Source: Candidatus Dormiibacterota bacterium | Lineage (GTDB): Bacteria > Chloroflexota > Dormibacteria > Aeolococcales > Aeolococcaceae | Length of the DNA stretch: 33,344 nucleotides | Assembly (NCBI GenBank): GCA_003153125.1 | Contig: PLWW01000035.1 | Coordinates: forward strand, 1-33,344 | Direction: 5' to 3' | Part shown: piece by piece, positions 26,280 through 33,344 of the stretch | Layout: every line of letters begins with the position of its first letter | How positions within the stretch are numbered: position 1 is the stretch's first letter | Translations under genes and position numbers: made by a program | Notes under the pieces: generated by a model | Database searches by the model: none | Told to the model about the DNA's origin: nothing | The model's input: only the letters and a program-made list of their open reading frames with translations

Positions 26280-28043
26280 ATGGACCCTCAGAAGCTCCGC
26301 AAACTGGTCCGCCGCTGGGCGATCCCGGTCGTGCTCATCACCCTCGTCGGCGGCGTGGTGGCCTACGCGGTCACGCGCCGGATCACGCCGATCTACGAGG
26401 CTCAAGCGACCGTGCTGGTGCAGGCGGGTCCACAGCAAGCGGGCGCCAACAGCGGCGTGCCACTCAGCAACGACCAGGTCACGCAGACGGCCGCGACCCT
26501 CATGACGGAGCCGCCGACCCTCCAACGTGTTATCGACGAGCTGACCTTGAACACGACAACCGATCTGCTGTCGCGTCGAGTGACCGCGATCCCGATCACC
26601 AATGCCCAGTTGGTGAATGTCACGGTTCAGGATCCAAACGCTGCGCTTGCCACTCGCATCGCTAACACGCTGAGCAGCGACTTCGTCGAACAGGTCACCC
26701 AGCAGAACGATCAGCGAATCAAGGCGGCGGGTGCGGCGTACCAGGACCAAATCACTACGCTCACGAACCTGGTCAACAGTGAGATCAATCAGCTCGCCAA
26801 GGCATCGCGGACTCAAGACACAACGGGGATCAGCGCGGAGATCACCGCCAATTCCACACTGCTCACCACCGTCAGGGCGCAGTACAGCGCCTTCCAGGCG
26901 ACCCAGGCTGAGAATCTCGAAACGGTATCGATCGCCGCGCCCGCGTCACAGCCCACCCAGCCGGCATCGCCGAAGCTGGCAATAGATCTTGCCCTGGGTC
27001 TGGTTGCAGGCCTGCTTGTGGCGCTGGGAATCGCCGCCCTCGCCGAATACCTCGACCAGGGCCTCGACTCCGAGGAGGACGTCCGCGAGCGGCTGGGAGT
27101 GCCCTGCCTCGCGATCGTGCCCCACTTCAACCCCCGGCCGGGTTCTCGCGCGGATCGCCGCCACGAGGAGCGAGCCCGTGAGTCGTACCGGCGCCTGCGC
27201 ACCAACCTCCTCTTCAGCGAACTCGACACTCCGCTGAAGACCATCGTGATCACCTCGGCACGCCCTGGCGAGGGCAAGACCCGCACCGCCTCGAATCTCG
27301 CGGTGTCCCTCGCCAGCAGCGAGAAGTCAGTTCTGCTGATTGACGCGGATATGCACCGTCCCAACCAACACCGCATCTTTCACAAGCCGATCACCCAGGG
27401 GCTGTCCGAGATGCTCCTGGAGGCTTCACCCACAGGTCGCCCGACCTTGAACGGTCGCCACGAGACGACGTACGCCAACCTCTCCGTCCTCACATCCGGA
27501 GTGCTGCCGCCCAACCCGTCCGAGTTGTTGGCGTCCCGGCGCACCAGGCTTTTGATTCACGGCCTCGAGAAGCAGCGAGACCTGCTGATCGTCGACACCC
27601 CTCCTGCCCATGCCCTCACCGACGCCCTCAGCGTCGCGGCCCATAGCAGTGGCGTCATTCTCGTCGTCGAGTCGGGCAAGACCAATGCCGACGAGGCGCG
27701 AGCTGTCATCGAATCCCTGCGCAGCGTCGGGGCCAGGGTCCTGGGTGTCGTCCTGAACAAGGCCAAGGACAAGCAGCTCGCCAGCTACTACTACTACGAT
27801 CAGCCCACGACGGAGGGTGGTACAGCGGCTGTTTCGCGCAAGAATCGTAGGTCCAGCGCAGTGGGTGGTACCTCCCTGCTCCCTGTCAACAACCAGGTGC
27901 CGGCAACCGAGGCATCCGACGCCGCGTTGGATGAGGGCACGCTACTCACAGGGACTGAGGCGCCGCCTTCACTCGGTTTGCGACCACCCGCAGCACCTCC
28001 AGCTGCGCCTCGCTCATCGCAGCCAGGCGACGCCGCGCTCTGA
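26280..28043 (+). CDS. Wzz chain-length regulator fused to bacterial tyrosine (BY) kinase
   Basis: A 587-residue fused co-polymerase. ATG 26280 puts the first span at about 14-31; an extracytoplasmic Wzz region follows, then a second span at about 233-255 and a cytosolic kinase domain. The kinase has Walker A SARPGEGKT (326-334), Walker A' LLIDADMHRP (352-361) and Walker B LLIVDTPP (435-442). A four-tyrosine cluster (503-506, SYYYYD) is the expected autophosphorylation site. Unusually it is followed by an 80-residue Ala/Pro-rich tail instead of ending the protein. Such proteins set chain length and cycle with phosphorylation. The last 98 bp overlap the 3' end of a phosphatase gene on the other strand. 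No Shine-Dalgarno is obvious. Confidence 0.93.
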   Translation: MDPQKLRKLVRRWAIPVVLITLVGGVVAYAVTRRITPIYEAQATVLVQAGPQQAGANSGVPLSNDQVTQTAATLMTEPPTLQRVIDELTLNTTTDLLSRRVTAIPITNAQLVNVTVQDPNAALATRIANTLSSDFVEQVTQQNDQRIKAAGAAYQDQITTLTNLVNSEINQLAKASRTQDTTGISAEITANSTLLTTVRAQYSAFQATQAENLETVSIAAPASQPTQPASPKLAIDLALGLVAGLLVALGIAALAEYLDQGLDSEEDVRERLGVPCLAIVPHFNPRPGSRADRRHEERARESYRRLRTNLLFSELDTPLKTIVITSARPGEGKTRTASNLAVSLASSEKSVLLIDADMHRPNQHRIFHKPITQGLSEMLLEASPTGRPTLNGRHETTYANLSVLTSGVLPPNPSELLASRRTRLLIHGLEKQRDLLIVDTPPAHALTDALSVAAHSSGVILVVESGKTNADEARAVIESLRSVGARVLGVVLNKAKDKQLASYYYYDQPTTEGGTAAVSRKNRRSSAVGGTSLLPVNNQVPATEASDAALDEGTLLTGTEAPPSLGLRPPAAPPAAPRSSQPGDAAL

Positions 28044-28416
28044 CCAACCGGGCGGCGTCGGAGAGGGGCCAGCCCAAGTGGAGCAGCGCCGCGCACACCA
28101 CCAGCGGGCCGCGCTGGATGCCCTCCCTGCAGTGCACGAGAACCACCGCATCCTCCCCGAGGAGTTGCGCGACGGTCGCTCCAATGCGGTCGAGTGAGTC
28201 AGCGCTTGGCGCCTGATACTCCGCCAACGGGTACCGAATGACGTTGACGGAAGCGGGCCAGGACGGAGATCCACCAGTGTCCACACGGAGGTCGACGACA
28301 TGAGTGAGCCCCGCACGAAGAAGCCACTTTGCGTCACGTCGGCCTGGCTGCGAACCCAGTAGGAGGCCAGGCAGCACCTCGTCGGCATCCGCCGGGCGAA
28401 GAACTCGCCCCCGCAT
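27946..28416 (-). CDS. dual-specificity-type Cys phosphatase, probable partner of the BY-kinase
   Basis: A 156-residue cytosolic protein with the phosphatase signature VHCREGIQRG: His95, Cys96 and Arg102 form HCx5R. GWPLSDAARLVRARR after the P-loop is typical of small dual-specificity phosphatases. ATG 28416 lies two bases after the stop of the Ig-like gene and has no ribosome binding site, which suggests translational coupling. The gene converges on the BY-kinase gene and overlaps it by 98 bp. Capsule systems usually pair the kinase with a low-molecular-weight PTP (Wzb) or a PHP-type phosphatase (CpsB); here a DSP-type enzyme appears to take that role. Dephosphorylation of the YYYY cluster is an inference from position. 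Confidence 0.87.
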   Translation of the reverse strand: MRGRVLRPADADEVLPGLLLGSQPGRRDAKWLLRAGLTHVVDLRVDTGGSPSWPASVNVIRYPLAEYQAPSADSLDRIGATVAQLLGEDAVVLVHCREGIQRGPLVVCAALLHLGWPLSDAARLVRARRRLAAMSEAQLEVLRVVANRVKAAPQSL

Positions 28417-28418
28417 GA

Positions 28419-28946
28419 TTACGCGGTCGCGCGCATCCGCCGGAGCGTCAGAGCGCCCCCGGCCAGCACCAGCAGAGCCAACGCTGCCACCGGGGCGGGC
28501 CACACCGGCGCTGATGGTGGAGCTGCGCTCGTGTTGGGGAGCGTGCCGCCGGAGTTGCAGGGCACGGACAATGTGGTCTGACCGCTGCCAGTGTTCCCCG
28601 CTCCCGTCGCCGTCAGCGTGACGGTGCCGCACGCGGTCGTGCTCGCCGTGAGCACTGCCGACACGTTACCGGAGGCGTTCGTGGTCGCGCTGGCCGGGTT
28701 GACGGTGCCGGGTCCGGTGACACTGAACGCCACCAAGACACCGGTTTCGGGATTGCCGCTCGCATTCTGGAAGTGAAACGTCACTGTGCAGGAGGAACCC
28801 TGATTGACGGTCGTGCAACTGGTGACCACGGTCACCGTTGGCCCGGGCCCGCTCTGCGCCATCGCGACCCCGGAAACTCCAAGCGCTGCAATCGCTGCGA
28901 GCGCGAGAGAAGCGCCCCACAGACGCAGGCGTTGGAAACGGGGCAC
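28419..28946 (-). CDS. secreted Ig-like protein with LPNTS cell-wall sorting signal
   Basis: I take the start at GTG 28946: GGAGG ends seven bases before it, whereas ATG 28952 lies only one base after that site. This gives 175 residues. A signal peptide ends at about AMA-QS (residue 30). An Ig-like domain with Cys pairs follows, sharing GPGTVNP and NASG patterns with the protein at 232-870. The C-terminus is a complete sorting signal: LPNTS (136-140), a hydrophobic stretch (about 151-168) and the basic tail RRMRATA. It is therefore the best candidate client of the sortase at 25567-26190. It lies downstream of DUF4012 copy 2 and two bases upstream of the phosphatase gene. Confidence 0.85.
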   Translation of the reverse strand: MPRFQRLRLWGASLALAAIAALGVSGVAMAQSGPGPTVTVVTSCTTVNQGSSCTVTFHFQNASGNPETGVLVAFSVTGPGTVNPASATTNASGNVSAVLTASTTACGTVTLTATGAGNTGSGQTTLSVPCNSGGTLPNTSAAPPSAPVWPAPVAALALLVLAGGALTLRRMRATA

Positions 28947-28977
28947 GGTCATTCCTCCCGGGATGCGGTTTGTGTGG

Positions 28978-28983
28978 ATGCTA
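28978..28983 (-). promoter_or_regulatory. possible -10 box (TAGCAT) for the LPNTS Ig-like gene
   Basis: TAGCAT followed by CCA lies 32 bases before GTG 28946 on the minus strand, in the 123-bp gap after DUF4012 copy 2. The same TAGCATCCA stands before the Ig-like gene at 232. No clear -35 box. Confidence 0.22.
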
Positions 28984-29069
28984 CCACCGTGGCCCGCAGA
29001 GCGCGGAATACGGCGAAACGATTTGGTCGCAATGTCTGATGCGTTCGGAGGTTTAGGGCAGTTCTGACC

Positions 29070-31058
29070 TCAGGCTGGCCCACCAATGAGCGACCACCGT
29101 CGGTCGACAGACAGATCAGTGGACCAACGTATGGGAGTGGCCCGTGGCAGCGTCACCGAGACGTCGATCGGCCAGGTCAGTGCGCCATTCTGTCGTTCCC
29201 AGGACAGCGAGTACGTGAGCGGCGTCCGACTGATATCAGCGAATGGCCCGTCATACGTGAGCACGACCGACGCTGACCCACCGCTCGGGACAATCAGCCA
29301 GTACGCGACGTCCTGCAGATGAAAGCCATACGTCACCGCCTCGGGCGAGACCTGTTCCGCCGCCGCTCCGTTGAAGCTGACAGCAATGTTGTTGAGTTGC
29401 GCGGTCTCCGGGATGAGCACCTGGATGTAGTCGCGGTACTCCCCGTGGGCGGTGCTGGTGATGGCCTGATCTGCGGCGGTGGTGGCCATCGGGTCGTGAT
29501 AGGTCAGGGTCAATTGATCGTGCGTCTGACCGTCGGCCCCCACCGTCACCTGCAGCTGGAAGCGCCTCGTCACCAGCAGGTCGCCCTTGGTGCCGGACAG
29601 ATTTGCGTCCAGCACCTCGAGCGAGTCGCCCAGCGGCGATTTGACTCTGCCGTCGAAGTTGGCTCCGCGAACGAGGCCTTCCAGGGTTGCGTTGCCGAAG
29701 TACAGCACGATGTGTTTCTGCTGCGCAGACGCCGCCAGGCTGGTCGCGATCGCCGGCGCCTCACCGATGCTCGCGTGCAGCAGGCGTCCCACCATCGCCT
29801 GACCAAACGGCGGGAGAAATACCTTCCCGGGATCGCCCGGCCTCGCGAAGTTGGCGATGTAGTTCAACTCTCTCAGCGCGTTGGCACCGGTGATCACCTG
29901 CGGGTACGGCGGTACGGTGACCGGCCCGGTGATGGAGAGGATCCCCGCCAGCGCCACAGGGTCCACGCCGATGACCCCATCCGGGTGCACGCCGGTCGCG
30001 GCGGCGTAGATCCGCTCGGCGTCCGTTACCGCAGTGGGGAAATCCGGCGACCAGTCGGTCTCGGCGAGATGCCACGGCTGGTCGTTCTGCGGATACGTCT
30101 TGAGCGGCCGCGGCGCGGGGATGTTCGTCACCAGTTGGTCGCTGAAGGCACTGTCGCGGAAGACCTGCCCGGTGATTGCGCCATTGGTGAACGTCACCCG
30201 ACCGACGGCACCGATGAAGCCGCCACCCGGACGCATCTCGCCCGGGTTCTCCAGCAGCAGCAGGTACGTGTGCTGTCCCGGTCCGATCGCCGCGGGGAGA
30301 GCCTGAAGCAAGGCGATGGCCGGCCTCGCGACCGCGAGCACCTTCGCCGCCTCGGTTTGCAGCGTGTGGCGCGCGGCGTCGGTCGGCCCGAGCAGGTGTC
30401 CCTTGGGCAGGGCGGCGATGTCGGCCTGCAGCGTGTTGAGCTGAGTGGACAGCGACGTGAGATCCGCTGCGCGGTCGTGCGCCAACGTCACCAATCGCTG
30501 CAAAAGCGGGAGGGTGGGCGTACCGTTGGGCACCAGGTGTTCCACAAGCGAGACGACGTTTGCTCCGGCCACCGTTCCGTCCTCTCCAGCGACGCGGACC
30601 AACCGAGCAGCCTGCAGCTGCGGCGCCACCCAGGGCAGAACGGCTGCCGCGCCGCCGATCCAGCCATCGGAGAGCACCGAGCTTCGCGCCCCGAAGTCCT
30701 GCTCGGCGTCTGCCAGGAGCGCATGTGCCCCTACTAGCTTGGCGCGGTCGAGATGTGCCAGGTCCCCTGTCAGGAGCGCCTTCGCCTGGAGCACGTCGTC
30801 ACGCCCGTGCTGCAGGGCCTCGATTGCCGGTACGTAGCGGACCACGACGTCGATCGCCGCCGCCACGAACAGCACGCCCAGTGCCAGGAGCGGCCAGCGC
30901 ACCCTGAGCCACAATCGGCGCCAGCGGCTGCGTTTGCGTCGCCGGGTCGTGCCGCCTTCAGGCGGCCGCGCCACGACCTCGCTCGGGTCGCTCCTCGTGC
31001 GGGGCATCGCTCGAGAGTGTGACGGGCCGTCCGTGGCTTGGCGCATCTGACACGGCAT
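29070..31058 (-). CDS. DUF4012 family membrane-anchored extracellular protein (copy 2)
   Basis: A 662-residue protein if started at ATG 31058, which has GGAGG at 31074-31070, eleven bases ahead; ATG 31007 is the main alternative. An Arg-rich cytosolic segment precedes one span at about 55-74, and the rest is predicted outside. The DUF4012 signature LLLLENPGEMRPGGGFIGA lies at about 266-284, and VPPYPQVIT, ARPGDPGKVFLPPF and LDANLSGTKGDL match copy 1 (907-2763) closely while the N-terminal halves have diverged. It is the first gene of a probable operon with the LPNTS Ig-like protein and the phosphatase. DUF4012 function is unknown; the operon links it to surface assembly and phosphorylation control. 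Confidence 0.88.
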   Translation of the reverse strand: MPCQMRQATDGPSHSRAMPRTRSDPSEVVARPPEGGTTRRRKRSRWRRLWLRVRWPLLALGVLFVAAAIDVVVRYVPAIEALQHGRDDVLQAKALLTGDLAHLDRAKLVGAHALLADAEQDFGARSSVLSDGWIGGAAAVLPWVAPQLQAARLVRVAGEDGTVAGANVVSLVEHLVPNGTPTLPLLQRLVTLAHDRAADLTSLSTQLNTLQADIAALPKGHLLGPTDAARHTLQTEAAKVLAVARPAIALLQALPAAIGPGQHTYLLLLENPGEMRPGGGFIGAVGRVTFTNGAITGQVFRDSAFSDQLVTNIPAPRPLKTYPQNDQPWHLAETDWSPDFPTAVTDAERIYAAATGVHPDGVIGVDPVALAGILSITGPVTVPPYPQVITGANALRELNYIANFARPGDPGKVFLPPFGQAMVGRLLHASIGEAPAIATSLAASAQQKHIVLYFGNATLEGLVRGANFDGRVKSPLGDSLEVLDANLSGTKGDLLVTRRFQLQVTVGADGQTHDQLTLTYHDPMATTAADQAITSTAHGEYRDYIQVLIPETAQLNNIAVSFNGAAAEQVSPEAVTYGFHLQDVAYWLIVPSGGSASVVLTYDGPFADISRTPLTYSLSWERQNGALTWPIDVSVTLPRATPIRWSTDLSVDRRWSLIGGPA

Positions 31059-31349
31059 GCAACGAGGCGCCTCCTCGTCGAGGCCTGCGGGCGTCGATGA
31101 TGTCGTGGGCGCCAACCATAGCGACGGTGCGCGCTCGTTGTCGCGGTACAATCTCCATCGGTGCAGTGAGCCTGGGCGCGAGTACCATGAACGGATCTGG
31201 ACGACGCTCGCTCATCCGCTGCCCGACCGACCGTGCGGTGCTTTGACACATTTGCGGCGGGAGTCTTCACTTGGGCGTCAGCGGCTACGTGCGGCGGCGC
31301 AGGCGAGAGGCGAGGCGGGCGGGTATTCGCATGTGCGGAAACCAAGTTC

Positions 31350-32348
31350 GTGATCCCTGTCCTCTTCATCATGGGAATGCCGCGGAGCGGCTCCACGCTG
31401 CTCGAAAGGCTCATTGGAGGCTTCACAAACACCACTGTCATCGGCGAGCAGCAGCTGGTTTGGAAACAGGGCTTCCTTGAGAACACCCTGTGCACGTGCG
31501 GCAATCCCGTGCTGTGCTGCCCCTTTTATCAGCGGGCTCGCCGCAATGCCATGGAGCTCGACCCCGATCTTGCGGGCACCGCGGACCTGGCTCTATTCGC
31601 GCGATATATGGTGCACACCCTCGAAATGCACTACGCGCATCGGCTGCGTGGCGTTCCGCAGATGTACCTGCGAGGGCGGATGTCTAACAGGTCCGTGAAT
31701 TGGCCTCGATTCCGCCACGCCCTGCTGACGTGGTACTCGGCGGTGAGCCAAGCGGGCGACGGATCCGTGATCGTCGATTCGTCAAAGGGGCCGGCGTATG
31801 CACACCTGCTGGGCACCATCCCCGGCCTCAATGTCGGCTACATCCACCTTGTGCGCGACAGCCGCGCGGTGGCATTCAGCCGGACGCGGACGAAGAGACG
31901 TCCCGAGGTGCTGCGGTCGGTCGAGACTCTGCCCACCGAGACGCCATGGCGTACCGCCATCAACTGGGATGTCAATCTCGCACTGTCCTCTCTTCTAAGC
32001 ACACGCCGGCCCAACCGCGTCATCCAGCTTGAGTACGAGGCGATGGTGCGACAGCCGGAAGCCGCGCTCGCCGCGGTCGCGAACCTCGCCACACGGTTGG
32101 GGATGCCCCAGTTGGGCGCACTCGACTTCAACGGCATGCCCGCCCGCTACCACTCCGTGGCGGGAAACCCCATCCGCTTCGATCGCAGCCCACTTCGGAT
32201 CGAGGTCGACGATGAGTGGCGCACACGGATGAAGCCTACGGATCGTGCCGTGGTCACAGCTCTCACTGCACCGCTGCTGCTGCGCCACCACCTCCTCGGC
32301 GCGCGAGCCGGTCGACCGAGGGGAAAAACGCTTCGGCCGTCGCGATAG
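31350..32348 (+). CDS. PAPS-dependent sulfotransferase family protein
   Basis: GTG 31350 gives VIPVLFIMGMPRSGSTLLER, the usual N-terminus with the 5'-phosphosulfate loop GMPRSGSTLL at 9-18, and 332 residues; the frame is open to 31233 but without family sequence. A CTCGNPVLCCPFY cysteine pattern and VIVDSSKG follow, and HLVRDSRAVAFSRTR (about 166-180) is the 3'-phosphate-binding segment. The enzyme would move sulfate from PAPS to a hydroxyl, by context on the exported glycan or its precursor, adding charge. It is divergent from DUF4012 copy 2 and its 3' end overlaps the next gene on the opposite strand by 86 bp. No PAPS synthesis genes lie in the window. Confidence 0.87.
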   Translation: MIPVLFIMGMPRSGSTLLERLIGGFTNTTVIGEQQLVWKQGFLENTLCTCGNPVLCCPFYQRARRNAMELDPDLAGTADLALFARYMVHTLEMHYAHRLRGVPQMYLRGRMSNRSVNWPRFRHALLTWYSAVSQAGDGSVIVDSSKGPAYAHLLGTIPGLNVGYIHLVRDSRAVAFSRTRTKRRPEVLRSVETLPTETPWRTAINWDVNLALSSLLSTRRPNRVIQLEYEAMVRQPEAALAAVANLATRLGMPQLGALDFNGMPARYHSVAGNPIRFDRSPLRIEVDDEWRTRMKPTDRAVVTALTAPLLLRHHLLGARAGRPRGKTLRPSR

Positions 32349-33333
32349 CTCCAACGCTGTCACCCGAGCCCATCGCGGACCCTGCACCCGTCAACTCGCC
32401 GAGTCTCGATCCTAACTCCGCGACCGGCACGCGCCATTCAGCCATCCGCCCTGTCAGGCCGTGCGTGATTGCGAGCTTGCCGTCGACGCCGCCCCCGGCG
32501 AGATACCCGGCCACCACTTCCGACGGCACCACTGCGCAGTGCGGGAGGAACGCTGTCTGTCCCTCGTCCTCCAGGAAGATCACGAACCACGTCAGCGGCG
32601 ACGGGCGCAGAGCCGGTCGGTACACAGACACCTGGGCCTCGCCCGCGCCGGTCGGGAACGTCACCGACTTCACCTGGATGCCCGCGATCTCGCGCGACGC
32701 GATGTCGTACAGCAGGTACTCGTTCGGCTCCAGGTCGGGAAAGGCCTTGAACACATTGAGCCTCTCGCAGTCCGCGGCGCGCCGGATGAACTCCATCTCG
32801 GCGCGATACCCCAGGCGTTTCCTTGCCACCACGTCACCTCGTGGCCCCACCGCGCGCGCCGCCGACGGTGGAAGCAGACGGTCGCCGATCTCGTCCACGC
32901 GCACGCACCACGGCGCCCAGGGGCTGCCGGCCGGCGGGGGCAGGGCGACCTCGGCGTCGTACGCATCTCGCTCCTTGCCGACGTGCCGGTGCGCCAGCCG
33001 TCGGAAGGCCGGCACGTCGGCCACCAGCGCGTACTCACCCAGCTGCACAGTCGGGAGGTCCATCTCAACGGCCACCACCGCGGCCCGGTCATCCACCAGC
33101 TCGTCCGCACGAACCTGGATCTCGATGCCGCGGTATCGATGGAGGCTCCTCCCTTTGACCTGGACCCGCGCGAATCCGTCCGTCGAGATGCGGTGGACGA
33201 TCCCGTCCACCCCACGGTCGTCCAGCGGAAGGAACACGTGCAGGTCGCCCCCGGAGGTGGCCACCAGGCGCGTCCACACCAGCCACTCGGCCACCTGGCC
33301 GACGGAGAGGTTACGCACTCGCACCGGCTCCAC
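32263..33333 (-). CDS. protein with two PD-(D/E)XK nuclease-like modules, function unknown
   Basis: The frame gives 356 residues from GTG 33333; it stays open to the window edge and so may start outside. Two similar halves are visible. The first has GQVAEWLVW, then Asp43 and VQVKG (Lys60). The second has RAEMEFIRR, then Glu205 and IQVKS (Lys222). The acidic residue and the QVK lysine are 17 residues apart in both, as expected for a repeated PD-(D/E)XK core (DUF4365-like). The QxK form also occurs in Holliday-junction resolvase-like and Mrr-like enzymes. The C-terminal 28 codons overlap the sulfotransferase gene on the other strand. No methylase or other defence gene is in view. It probably lies outside the glycan locus. 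Confidence 0.7.
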   Translation of the reverse strand: MEPVRVRNLSVGQVAEWLVWTRLVATSGGDLHVFLPLDDRGVDGIVHRISTDGFARVQVKGRSLHRYRGIEIQVRADELVDDRAAVVAVEMDLPTVQLGEYALVADVPAFRRLAHRHVGKERDAYDAEVALPPPAGSPWAPWCVRVDEIGDRLLPPSAARAVGPRGDVVARKRLGYRAEMEFIRRAADCERLNVFKAFPDLEPNEYLLYDIASREIAGIQVKSVTFPTGAGEAQVSVYRPALRPSPLTWFVIFLEDEGQTAFLPHCAVVPSEVVAGYLAGGGVDGKLAITHGLTGRMAEWRVPVAELGSRLGELTGAGSAMGSGDSVGAIATAEAFFPSVDRLARRGGGGAAAAVQ

Positions 33334-33344
33334 GTCTCGGCTGT

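Noticed and set aside
29319..30737. 472-codon open frame on the plus strand
   Set aside because: It is exactly antisense to DUF4012 copy 2, whose protein has strong family motifs; the plus-strand translation is Arg/Gly/Gln/Val-rich shadow text typical of high-GC antisense frames.

Overview
The window is high-GC bacterial chromosome carrying a Wzx/Wzy-type surface or exopolysaccharide locus. It contains a cell-wall sortase, an LPxT-type anchored protein, two DUF4012 membrane proteins and a fused Wzz/BY-kinase, and no outer-membrane export gene (no Wza). This points to a Gram-positive-type, single-membrane lineage such as Actinomycetota or a Dormibacterota/Chloroflexota-like group. The phylum is an inference from gene content; there is no rRNA or other phylogenetic marker.

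Layout. Positions 1-137 are the tail of an unrelated gene. 232-2763 (+) encodes a secreted Ig-like protein and a DUF4012 protein. 2824-15527 is mostly minus strand: GDP-fucose synthase, GDP-mannose 4,6-dehydratase (the plus-strand partner), a broken second GMD, a WecA/TagO-like initiating transferase, an SDR protein, glycosyltransferases and a CapD/FlaA1-like UDP-sugar dehydratase. 16202-18779 is a convergent pair, a nucleotide-sugar epimerase and a UDP-HexNAc 6-dehydrogenase. 19005-19785 is a scar in which an FkbM methyltransferase remnant abuts an IS21-family IstB remnant. 20003-24497 holds Wzy, a methyltransferase and Wzx. 24902-25267 is a dead dual-specificity phosphatase gene that is easy to miss because it is broken across frames. 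25567-28416 is the control block: sortase, divergent Wzz/BY-kinase, and a live Cys-phosphatase whose 3' end overlaps the kinase gene. 28419-31058 (-) is a second DUF4012 plus Ig-like pair, this one with an LPNTS sorting signal. 31350-33333 is a sulfotransferase convergent with a double PD-(D/E)XK-like protein.

How it fits together. Gmd and Fcl would make GDP-L-fucose; CapD, the epimerase and the dehydrogenase would make modified and acidic UDP-sugars. The WecA-like enzyme would load the first sugar phosphate on undecaprenyl phosphate, four GT4 enzymes extend it, Wzx flips it, Wzy polymerises it, and the Wzz/BY-kinase sets chain length under phosphorylation control. The methyltransferase and sulfotransferase may decorate the glycan. 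The two DUF4012/Ig-like pairs bracket the sugar genes in opposite orientation. With the sortase and phosphatase they look like a conserved surface-assembly module around an exchangeable sugar cassette; this is the most interesting and least described part of the window.

The sugar cassette shows heavy turnover: a broken gmd, a broken fkbM, a truncated IS21, a dead phosphatase and several long non-coding gaps. I saw no tRNA, rRNA or CRISPR array.
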